Below are positions 1 to 10,554 of a stretch of 64,000 nucleotides of DNA, one piece after another (the stretch's first letter is position 1; each line of letters begins with the position of its first letter). Origin of the DNA: Siphonodentalium dalli (Eukaryota > Mollusca > Scaphopoda > Gadilida > Siphonodentaliidae); assembly GCA_032622095.1 (NCBI GenBank), contig CP136066.1:186658716-186722715 (forward strand), read 5' to 3'. The notes under the pieces were generated by a model, which saw nothing but the letters and a program-made list of their open reading frames with translations, searched no databases and was not told where the DNA came from. Both the position numbers and the translations under genes were made by a program.

Positions 1-2460
1 CATAAGTTTTTCTGCCGCTGAAAAAAAAACAACAGCAACATGAAGCTAGTTTATGTGTTAGCACTTACAAAATTTGGACAGACAAAACTGTTCAGACCAA
101 ATAGTTATCAACTTAGAATCATGCAGTTTGACATCCAATATTTGTCAAATACCTGAGATATTACCTATTATTCGTTTCCGCGTTCCGTATAATACACATT
201 CAGCGTGCCGCCTCAGGCCCGTTTTAAACGTCAAACTAACGACGCGCCGTGCTGGCTCGACGAAAGTTTGACAATAGCGTGTCCGACTCGCTTTCTGACA
301 CGTGCTAAGTATAAAGACAATGTGCACTCAAGATGTCTTTTTCTCAAACCCATACACAATCCGAGACACTGAAACACGCTTCAAAAGTTTGATTGCAAAA
401 AAATATCTCGGTTTCTCGTGAAAAGTATCATATTCGATAACAAAAACAATTTAAATCATAATAGCACATCATGTCACCGATTAAGGGCCAGAAGTCCACA
501 TTTCGGTTGTTTGTGAAAACTAAATATTTATATATTAAAAGGGCTCTATGTCATCATACTTGGTTATTTTTTCGTTCAGACTGTTGAGACCAAATAGTTA
601 TCAACTTTAAGTTATAATCATGTCCGACTTCCAATATATGCCAAATGTCTAAGATATATGCCTCCGAATGACAAGTTTTTATCCACTTCGAAAGTTAAAC
701 CGACCCGCTCTAAATATGTAACCGAGATGTTTCTGTAGCCGAATTGTACGATAAGCGAGAATGCCACAAAACTTGGTTCCCGCGAGTTATATCGGGCCGA
801 TGTACGTGTTAAATTGGGTGATGATGCAGGCTCCCATAGAAGTAACTCGCTGCCGATATGTGATTATCGCATTTCTCGACTGGGTGCCAGTGGGTGGTAT
901 GGTAAAATGCAATATTATTTAATTTGGCCCAATTTTCCACTCCCTACTATTATTCCGCCCCTTACTATTATTTGGAACACTAGAGTAACTCAGTTGGAAA
1001 TAGGCTGGCATAACCCAAAATCGAACTTGACCTGTCTTTAGTGCTAGTAAACCTGCATACCAAATTTAATTTCATTCAGTACACATTTAGTGCAACCTCA
1101 GACGAGACGGTTTTAATCTTCGGTCAGCTGTCAAACCGTGGCTGTCAAACCAAAGACTATCCTCACACAGCTCGGTCGTCGTACGATAAAACCAAGGTCG
1201 AGAATAGACATGACCCGATCATTGACATCATTTCTATTCACTTGTGCTATTTGCGAGTTGAGAATAACTGATGTGTATTTAGATTTTAATATATAGAGGT
1301 ATTTATTATTATTATCCCAACATATCCTATCACATACATGTATGATATATGGACATACGGTGGTCTAATATTAACGTAGTAACAACCGTGGTCAAATCCA
1401 CAGGCAGGCGACATTTTTTGACGTGACATCTGCGCAGATAGCGCAGTCCAAATCTAACCGATGCTTGACGCAACTAAATCAAGCAGTGTCTGATAACGTC
1501 GGTCAGGCTCAGTTATCTGTCGTCATCATGCGCAGTAAATTACCTCGGTCAAGACCGAACGAAAACAGATGTCATGTGAGGTTGCACTTTATCAGGGTAT
1601 TTTTTTCTTCGGTTTCGCATCGCAATATGCGATCCAATATCAAGTGGATGCGATTCATTTCCCGACAAGTGAATCGCACGCGCGAATCATCATTCCTTCC
1701 GAGATTTTCATCACTCGTCGTGTTTTATTATCAATCAAATAAATTATTATGATCGTCAGATGTACAGACGTCCAAAAATAACCAAAATGTGTGTAGCCCC
1801 CCCGAGTTTATCCGCTGCGTTTTCAATGTAACTATCACATCTCATCGAATTGCGCTCGACATTACCAAAATTGCTAGGATTAGAAATAGAATTATCCCTC
1901 TTTGATAAACTGTTGTCAAATAATGCGATCGTCCGATGATAGTCCCCTAAAAAATTAAGCGCGGTTTTAAACTCGAAACGAAACGTATTTGAGCGTGAAA
2001 ACGTGCAAGAGACTTTATTTCTGCTCAGAAAATATAGGCACGGACATATTGCAAATGGATGACATTCACATGAAGTTACTTTTCAATTAAGTATGTTATT
2101 TGAACTTGACGTGTGCCAAATTATAATTTATATATCATCTTTCGTATGAATGTCACCTATTTTCGGTGTATACACCAGGTAACAACAGTGATTCTACAAT
2201 TGAATTACCATATTATGATTCTAGTATTAGACTGTTGTATGTTAACCCGATATTTGGTTGATCTCTCAGCAATAACTATAAATTGCATAGTAATTAGAAT
2301 AAACTGACAAAATAGTTTACAGAAATGGTTAGAACTGGAAGGAAAATTGAAAAATAGAAGGGCCATGCAGGTCTGCCACATCCAGAATTCAATTTCAACA
2401 GCACTTAATTAATGACAGATCACTGAGACCAGTGAAAATAGACTGATCAGTTTGTTCCAT
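1..2460. other. Gene-free region
   Basis: I recognise no exon here; the open frames are short and lack coding character. The only structure I see is an imperfect direct repeat: the phrase ACCAAATAGTTATCAACTT and its surroundings near 97-165 recur near 588-655, suggesting remnants of an old dispersed repeat. Simple AT-rich sequence makes up the remainder. Confidence 0.5.
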
Positions 2461-2468
2461 GCCTGCGT

Positions 2469-3790
2469 CACAGGGGGCAGGAATCGTTTATAGTGGATAA
2501 TTATAATATTCTTGGTAAAGGGACACGGCATTTAAAAATGGTAGCTTCAGGATAAAAATTGCCTTTAAAAAAATAAAAATATTATTGACCATTTGTCATC
2601 ATCCATCATTCCCCAAGAGACTACTCTACGCGTAGAAACAAACCCCGTCCCGATCGGACATATAATTCCAGAGATATTCATCATTAAATCCAGATCAATT
2701 CCAAAACTTTTCATTGAAAGACTTACATGTAAGTTGTCACAAAACAGAATTTCAGAAAGGCCAAATTTGATCCAAAACACCCACATTCCGCCAGATTCCA
2801 CTACGATAAAAACATCTTTTATACACACCATTTCGTTTACTAAGATCTAACATTGGTTGAATCACGTCTGTACTTTGACAATGACTGACATGCTCAAATT
2901 CGGTTTTTATTTGACTTTGAAACATGTTTTGTCGCTCAAATGTGACAGTGTACACAGTTTGAATTTTTGATAATACTCTCAGAATGTGTAACATGCGACG
3001 TGATTGGCTTATATTATTTTAAAGATTTTTCATGAAAGTAAAATAGCAAACTATGAGAATTAGGTAAATACTAACAACTATTATTTAAATCTTATTTTTG
3101 TTTTGATGTTATTTGTGTTATTTTATTTTTGGAAGGGCTCTAAAGGGGTTTTTTTTTTCATCAATTTTCACAGGCCAGGAACATGCGGTAATTTGGATTT
3201 CCCCAATTACATCGATTTCACGTCGACCAATGAAAATGGGTATATCGACAGGCATGGAATAGGTACTGGGATCAAGGTCAAGTGATCTCCACAGTAAATA
3301 TTGATTATTTTCCGGCCAAGTTTGAGCGACAAAAACATGTCAAACTCAAATAAAAACCGAATTGGAGCATGTCAGTCATTGTCAAAGCACAGACGTGATT
3401 CGACCCAAGTTAGATCTTAGTAAACGAAATGGTGTGTTGAAAAGATGTTTTTATCGTGGCGGAAAGTCGGTGTTTTTGAATAAATTTGGTATTAATGAAA
3501 TTCTGTTGGTGACAACTTAAGTCTTTCGATGAAAAGTTTGGAATTTATCTGGATTTAATGACGAATATCTCTGGAATTATATGTCCGATCGGGACGGGGT
3601 TTGTTTATACGCGTAGAGTAGCCTATTGGGGTTACGTCCGGTATGATGCATGATGATGATGACAAATGGTGAATAATATTTTTTATTTTTTTAAAGGAAA
3701 TTTTCATCCTGAAGCTACCATTTTTAAATGCTGTGTCCCTTTACCAAGAATATTATAATTATCCATAATAAACAATTCCTGCCCCCTGTG
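2469..3790. mobile_element. Foldback (long inverted repeat) element, hAT-like
   Basis: The two arms, 2469-2940 and 3321-3790, are reverse complements of each other with modest divergence, separated by about 380 bp of unrelated sequence. The ends read CACAGGGGGCAGGAA inward. An exact 8-bp direct repeat GCCTGCGT lies immediately outside each end (2461-2468 and 3791-3798). Eight-base duplications are typical of the hAT superfamily, so this is probably a non-autonomous hAT-type foldback element; no transposase is present inside. The small frames within it, on both strands, are mirror images of the arms and not genes. Confidence 0.85.
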
Positions 3791-3798
3791 GCCTGCGT

Positions 3799-5562
3799 GC
3801 ATCTGGGCTAAGGGGAGTCACTCTACAATGTTCTATATAAGACTATAACTTGTATAACATAATTATCCCGGCCCAGAAACTGCTAATTAATTTCAAGCAA
3901 CTGCTGACCAATATTTTAGGATTGAAAAAAAACCGCTAATCAATATTTTCAAAACAAAAAATACCCTGCTTTATATACTAATAATAAACCAAATCAATGT
4001 ACAACTCACCTTTTTCTTTCAAAGAACTCAAAGTTGTATCACACACTACAAACTTCTTGAGGCTGCGGTCACAGTTCCGGACTTTAAATATACCCATGTT
4101 CAACTTCTCGAGAAATAAGGATTTTTTAGAATTAGACAATTTATCAGGTATTTATCAACTTGCAAGGCAACGTACGTGCATCTAAAAAATAAGCTTGTGT
4201 TCGAGGATAAAAGCCCCATTTAAGAGGGAGTTTTTAAATATCTTAAAATTGTAATGCTTTCTGGCTCTCGAAGACAATGATTAATAGTTTGATTACATTG
4301 TAATAGAAACTATTATTAGAAAGTCATACTAGTTACAGTACCTGTGATACCTACATGTACTATAATGACATACTAGTACTTGTTTATATGTCCCAGAAGA
4401 TACATCCATGGGTTTTACACACACATGCAGAACACATTTTGCCTAATTAAAAGTAAAGATGTTGACTCTGTACTTAACACATGTACATTATGCACAGTAG
4501 AATCAATCTGCTGTACCGTCTACAGACAATTAAAAGGAATACACCACCCCCCCCCCCCCCCTAAACATTATACAGTTTTGTAAGCAGGTGGTGGTTACAA
4601 TTTTTTGTATTGATTCCGGTTGTGACACAAAAGAGTACATCTATTAGGGTTGTATCCAGACCATAAACAAACTGTTTTAGGCCTGCCAAAATCGATTTCC
4701 TGTTTTTTCAAGCCAAAAAAATTTGAAATACATGCACGCACGCGATTTTTTTTTCTTTATATAATATTTATTCTGGGGGAGATGTTTTATCAACAAGAAT
4801 AATCTGAACTTTTGACTCCCTGTAAATGGTAATCAACAAAAGAATGTGTTTTGCAGGCTTTTATAACATTGATAGAAGTTTATATAGTTGTGTACACAAG
4901 TCTTTGAGTAGGCTAGATCATTCATTCATTGAGCTTCAGTTGGCCATTCCGATGAATGGCAACAAGCCATATTTCCAACTAAATCCTGAAAAATTTCCCA
5001 TAATTCTGTTGTGGTTAACTTAAGAGGTCAATTATTGTGGGCATCACTGTATGCGGGTTAGCATCACTAAATTTATCCTCTGGGGACCTCATTCTGCAAA
5101 TGACTGACGTCTTATTTTGTGCCTTGATCACGTGATATTTATTTGTAACATGTTTTAATAGATTCGCAGTGTCTAAAAGGCTGTTTAAGGCTCAATGTCT
5201 AAAAATTAGCCATGTTTTCGCTGACACTGTTCCGGAATTAAGTCTTTGAAAGTATACGCGCATCATCGCATGAATTGTGTATTGAGCATGCAGCCGACGT
5301 AGAGTCAGACAATTAGCAGGTGACAGTATATTATGTGAGTACTTGCTATTCCAACACAGAACGATATTTACAGCCGACATGTACTTGCAACCACCAGCCT
5401 ACTGCAGTGTATAAGGTTACCGGGGTAAGTGGGGGAAGCGAGTGGTCTTGCCTAGTTTGATTGTAACTCACGGCACTGAAGAAAACATTTATATTAAACC
5501 TATCTGCTTATATATACAGTAGTACATTTGTAATTGTAGTATGTATGCATATTATAATGTAG
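3799..5562. other. Gene-free region with MITE remnants and a poly-C run
   Basis: No exon recognised. A poly-C run lies near 4546-4561. Two eroded MITE ends lie side by side at about 4951-5108 and are annotated separately. The remainder is AT-rich unique-looking sequence upstream of the 3' end of the transposase-derived gene. Confidence 0.45.
4951..5108. repeat. Two adjoining MITE remnants
   Basis: The stretch 4951-5035 (GATGAATGGCAACAAGCCAT onward) matches one arm of the TA-flanked MITEs at 36095 and 44383. The stretch 5041-5108, ending CTCATTCTGCAAATGACTGA, matches the right end of the CAAGCCT-type MITEs found repeatedly from 31 to 55 kb. Both are truncated, so this is a chimaeric remnant. 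Confidence 0.6.
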
Positions 5563-8500
5563 TTACATGTACTCTTCAAGGGATTCACACATATGACTGT
5601 TTGAGTTATGAACAACATGACGGCCTGCATGAACATATACACTTAGAGGCCATTTAAACTGAAGATTGCAAAATGGCAGCAATTCATATCGTCCAATGGG
5701 GACAATCTGATAATGATTAGTGTGAGTGTCAAAGAATGCTGGTTCAGTTAGTTCTATGATGAAGTATTTGCTGTTGTTGAGGACAAATATGTTATCAAGA
5801 ATACAAAATGTAGGACAGTCGGTAAGTTTATCATAACTTTTCACTAAACAACAACCTGTCCTGTATTCCAAACCATGAATATGTATATTATCAACAACGT
5901 AAGCAGCAAATTGACCCAAATCCTGAGAATTCAAATGATTGAATCCCGGCACATTTGACGGCAGCAAAGTGCGGAAACATTCGCTCAACTGGGGATATTT
6001 TTCAATCAAGTTACACTGTGTACCTTCTGGACACAAATCTCCTCCATATAGAAAATTCACTGGACCTGCCCCATCATACCTGATTTGCCGGTGGGCCATA
6101 TATAGTTGGTGTTGTCGAGCCATAGAGAGGGGAAGGTTCTTAAAATTTCGGTATCGCTTAGCCTTGAAAAACCCATGTTTGGCCTCGAAACGCATGCACC
6201 AATGGTGTCTGAGCAGTGTTCGCGCTGGACCGAAAAAAACTTTAGCCAAAAGTTTAGCCAAATGAAAATTTTATTAGCCAAATGAAAAAAACTTTAGCCA
6301 AATGTTTTTTGGCCAAATTAAAAAAAACTTTGGCCAAATTAAATCATCGTTTTCTGGTCGGTTCACAATTAATGACTAAAACGTAAAATCTAACAGACAC
6401 AGGTAAAATACACAATAATTGAAACAATTTTGATGAACTAGAAGTATTTTTATATATATCATTTATTACAAATTTATTAATCTTTATGTGAAAGAGTGAT
6501 TTGGGGGGGGGGGGGGGGGGGGGTAACCCGGGATTGTCCTTCTTAATGTAATTATTTTTTTGTTTTATATCAATATCTTTTTTTAAATCATTAAATATTT
6601 ATCCAAGGATAAATATTTAAGTGACATCTGGAAACTAATAACTTAATATTGTTATTATCAAATTACAATCTGTCATAAAAGCATGCATATTATTTTGACT
6701 GTATCGGTATTGACGACAAATAGCCACAAAATATCTGTCGTGATTCACATTTGGCTGATTAAGCTATTGTCTTACACTTGGTGCTCATAAACCTCGACCG
6801 TCATAAATACAATGTCATCATATACATGCATTGTGCAGGCGCGCCGTGAGTGATCAGACAGACAATGGGCTGAATGGGGGATTAGGGGATTAAATGTAAA
6901 AATTAATAATGACCTTTTGCTGCTTCGTGCAGGGTGACATAATCTTTCTCCAGATTAAAACAGCCTGTTACGAACAAATTGCTTATATACCGGCGTCAAT
7001 GCACTTTACAAAACATTGCTTTCTTCACATTGTCATAATTCAACCTTTGAATGTCCGTCTTGTGAAAACTAAAGATGATTGCATATCACTTTGTGATCGC
7101 TTGGTTGGCTGATAGAGTTGTCGATCGGGGTTCCCTTTGTACGAAGTACGAAAATAATGAAATACATTCGTCACCTAACTTCGTCTTGAATGTCGATCTA
7201 TTGAGCGCTTTTATTAATTAGCTTTCTGGCTCCATGCTTTCAGTCTCCATTTGGGTTCAAAAAAAGTTTAGCCAAATGAAATTTTTATTAGCCAAATTCG
7301 AAAAAGATTAGCCATTGGCTAATTTGGCTACCGACAGCGCGAACACTGTGTCTGAGTGGCCCATATAGTGACATCTGCCTGGGCAGATGTACTAAATAAT
7401 GCAATTTGGGAGTAAATGATGCTTTGGGATATAAAGTTTTATATTCCTCCAGAAAACTTGCTACCAATATCCGCAACAACTGGGGAGTATCCTTGGAGCA
7501 ATATGAACTTGTGCATATCATCACCAACTGGATGAGCTTCAAAAGATTAATCCAATAACAGTACCCCTTGGGTATCTTAGATGAGATAATTAGTGGAATA
7601 ATATTGCACAGAACTAAAATAGCTGAAGAGCTTTGCTTCACGCTGATTCCCCCTTCTGAATTCTTGGCAAAAGTTGGTTCTGGTTTGCTATTCTTGTGAA
7701 GGTAAGAATATCTGAAACCAGATATCTGTGTGTTGAGCCATTTGATTGAAAACCATTTTTCCACAACTATAACTCTGTAGAAAAAAAGGGACATCACCAA
7801 AGGAACGATTCCCTCTAAAAATATATGCATTGGGTCTTGGACCATTCCAGTTGTGATGCTGAAGTCCTTGATCTTTAGGAGACAGCTGGACTGATTTATT
7901 CCCCACATTTTGCTCCAATATTTCCTAACGGCATCGGAATATTGTTCAAGTCTACCACATTGGGCCCTGTGAAGATCTTCATCTCTGTGTGTTACTTGAT
8001 GATCTACTGAAATCAGTGACAGTTTTTTGGCAGATATATCACAATTTCTACAATTCTTACGGGCAAATCCGACACCTTCCTTAAAACCACCCAGCCAATT
8101 AGAAGCTAGCGTGTCAGCTGGAACAAATACCAATGTACCTTTCAAAAATACATCTTCACCATAAAGCTTAAACGTCAGTCCCTCAGTTGACAATTTGTTA
8201 ACAACAGATATGAAGTCACTGAGAAATGTATTTAATGAACCCTTTGTTCTTACGCTTTGTGTCTTAGCAATACCAATAAGTTGAATAACTTGCAACTTTG
8301 ATCTATGCTCAGGTGGAATATTGCCGAGTGTATAATAAAATATTGATATTTTATGTTTCTTTGTGTGAGACCCAAGTGGATTTGTAATCTCCAGATCATC
8401 GGTATTCAGAATCAACTGCAGTGCAGTCTTATTTTCTATGAAAAGGGGATGTGTCTGAAAAAACTCACCATCACAAAAATCCTGCATATAATCCTCATTG

Positions 8501-9240
8501 GAAGAAAAATGGGGATGTTGTACATAATTCCATACCTCAGGTAGCTCTAATAAATTGTGCAGAGACTGCTCTAAAGGAATGTAGTAACCAAAGTTCGGAA
8601 CTTCAACAATTTGCCCATTTTTGGTGATGTTTCGGCGGTTTAATTCAATGGACTCTGGTGCTATATACGGAATTGAGTCACTTTTCATATAACACTTTAA
8701 TCGCTTTTTGGATGTATCTAATTGATCTAGAAAATTTTCAACTGGTATATCATCTAACAATCCATCAATATCAGCAATACCGCGTTCTGACAACCTTTTC
8801 TTCACTGTATCTTTAAAGGCAGACAAATTGCGCTGCAATAACGTACCAGCGCTACTCACTATTTTGTTTATGCTGGTCTGCGATACATTGTGTTGACCCT
8901 CTAGTGACAATGTAAAAACTAATTCTTGGGTCTGAGCATTGAAGGGATTTGTTGCTGCATTTGCAAAGTCAGTTCCCGTACTAATACTACTATCTTCATT
9001 GTCAACTTCCATGTTTGCATACATATCAGTCGCTTCCATCCTAGTATGCCTATGGTTTCTAGAGAAGTGTGTACGAAAATTTCCCCATTTATTTGTGGTA
9101 TAACCACAATTTTCTGCATCACATGCCACAAAAAAATTTGGGTCATCTTTGTGCATTCTGATATAATGGTTTTGGAAAATACCAAAGTCATGTGCAGTGA
9201 AATAGCACAGATTGCAAATAAATGGATGATTTGGTTCCAT
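5563..9240 (-). pseudogene. Transposase-derived zinc-finger gene broken by a hAT-like insertion
   Basis: The minus-strand frame starts at 9240 and runs to the insertion at 7348; it resumes at 6205 and stops at 5563. Removing the insert and one copy of the 8-bp duplication leaves 2535 bp, an uninterrupted 844-codon frame. At the N-terminus are two C2H2-like fingers (C9-x2-C12-x12-H25-x4-H30 and C40-x4-C45-x12-H58-x4-H63). Further on come the motifs DDLEITNPLGS, YTLGNIPPEHRSKL, ASNWLGGFKEG, CRNC and DPMHIFLEG. The break falls in the phrase LYGPLRHHW, followed by MRFEAKHGFFK. This layout matches animal proteins related to plant tnp2/CACTA transposases; I recall the resemblance but cannot run a search. 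It may be a transposon gene or a domesticated copy. No terminal repeats of its own are evident. As it stands the reading frame ends at 7288 inside the insert, giving a 650-residue truncated product. Confidence 0.75.
6214..7348. mobile_element. Non-autonomous hAT-like element inside the transposase gene
   Basis: The 1135-bp insert has 14-bp identical inverted ends (CAGTGTTCGCGCTG) and an exact 8-bp target duplication TGTCTGAG at 6206-6213 and 7349-7356. Both are hallmarks of hAT elements. Subterminal regions carry many copies of TTAGCCAAAT in direct order (6240-6340 and 7268-7315) and inverted near 7316-7328; such short subterminal repeats are usual transposase-binding sites in hAT elements. 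The interior holds a run of about 18 G at 6507-6524 and no coding sequence. The undamaged ends and exact duplication suggest a fairly recent insertion. Confidence 0.92.
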
Positions 9241-9636
9241 CTTGGAAAAATAAACATTGCCCGCCGAGAAAGTGACAGTCAGACAGTGTCAGTGGTGGGA
9301 AATTTGTATTTATTTTATACCAGTTTATTTATTTTAAAACATAAGATAAGATTAAGATTTTTGGCATCCCAGTATAATAGTATTCACTGTATTTATATAT
9401 TGCCATTATTGAATTTATTCAATTTATTGGGCGGGCCTGAGCTGCTGAGGTCAGTGAAGCTGAAAGTCAAAGTGAAATTGGCACAATGACAATTTGGAAT
9501 TCAATTGGCTGCACAAGTTGGCACAACGTCAACATGACTCAGTCTGAGTCATGACAAATTAATTGACAATCAGATTCAGTGACAATCACAATCATCGTAA
9601 CACAGAAAAGTCACAATCGTGACAGTCACAATCACA
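9241..9636. other. Upstream region with GTCACAATC-type short repeats
   Basis: This stretch separates the transposase-derived gene from a possible divergent exon at 9637. From about 9470 it is rich in short variants of GACAATCA and GTCACAATC. It could hold the promoter for one or both transcripts, but no TATA or other core element stands out. Confidence 0.3.
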
Positions 9637-9712
9637 ATGGCCGGGAATGGCAATGCCACTGCGGCTGCCAGTTCTCAGTTGCAACTTCTTGAACTTGCAT
9701 TTGATTTTGAAC
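9637..9712 (+). CDS. Candidate small first exon, divergent from the transposase gene
   Basis: An ATG in good context (ACAATGGCC) opens 25 codons, MAGNGNATAAASSQLQLLEL and five more residues, ending at C|GTACGT, a plausible splice donor. I do not recognise the peptide and found no second exon downstream before the repeat complex at 10.36 kb. It may be a real first exon of a gene or transposon transcript, or chance. Confidence 0.22.
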
Positions 9713-10354
9713 GTACGTGTTGCATTAGATTCAAACTACTAAACTAGTCTACCGTAGGTTAAAAAATACATTATCTAATTGGGTGACAGCCTTGCAAAGT
9801 TGTATATATACCTGTTATTTGAATAATTAAAGAAATATTTGAACGCTGTGATAAAAACAATGATGGCGGCGATTTCTGAAAAGTTTCCCACCAAAAGTTT
9901 TGTGGAATTGATGCCGACTGCGCATGCGGCACGTGCCGATTCAATTTACGGAATTGGACGCGAATCATCACACCTGTGTTAAGTACCATGAACACGTCAT
10001 TGAACGTTAGTGTTCAATCCTATCGCAAAAATCTCGAAAAGTACAAATAAAACCAAAATTATATTATAATAACATTTTATTCTGCTCATGCAAACATTTC
10101 ATGTCTAAGTTACTCATTAAAAATACCAATTTCGTTATACGGAGTATAGCGATGGCCACCACGGTTCGATATCTTTTAACGCCAGTATGACGTTCAGATA
10201 GGCACAGCATGCCATATTATTAACACCAACGTGATGTGGCCACTGTATGATAAATGGAGCTTAACATCAACGTGATGTATTATAACGCATAGCATGTCAA
10301 ATATGAACACATTGCCGACTTAACACGTTCGGATTCTTAACACATGGATTTACA
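9713..10354. other. Gene-free region with AACGTGATGT-type repeats
   Basis: No exon recognised. Around 10190-10290 short phrases recur (AACACCAACGTGATGTGGCC and AACATCAACGTGATGTATTA), an eroded local duplication. Confidence 0.35.
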
Positions 10355-10554
10355 GTGTACACATGGGTCTATTATATTCAATTCAGCCCATGAAAGGCAC
10401 TTTACCCCCCCCCCCCCCCCCCCCCTTCCCTAATTGACCCTCATTCCATCTTCCACAAAAATAAATACTGATGCATGTCTTCAGTATTTAGTCTTGCTGA
10501 AGAGGGTATCCTACATCTTACACTCCATTTCGGCCATTCCTGATATCATATATA

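Noticed and set aside
2565-2994. Several 80-90 codon frames on both strands
   Set aside because: They lie in the arms of a foldback element; the frames mirror each other.
8926-9489. 187-codon plus-strand frame
   Set aside because: Lies mostly antisense to the conserved zinc-finger region of the transposase-derived gene; no recognisable content.
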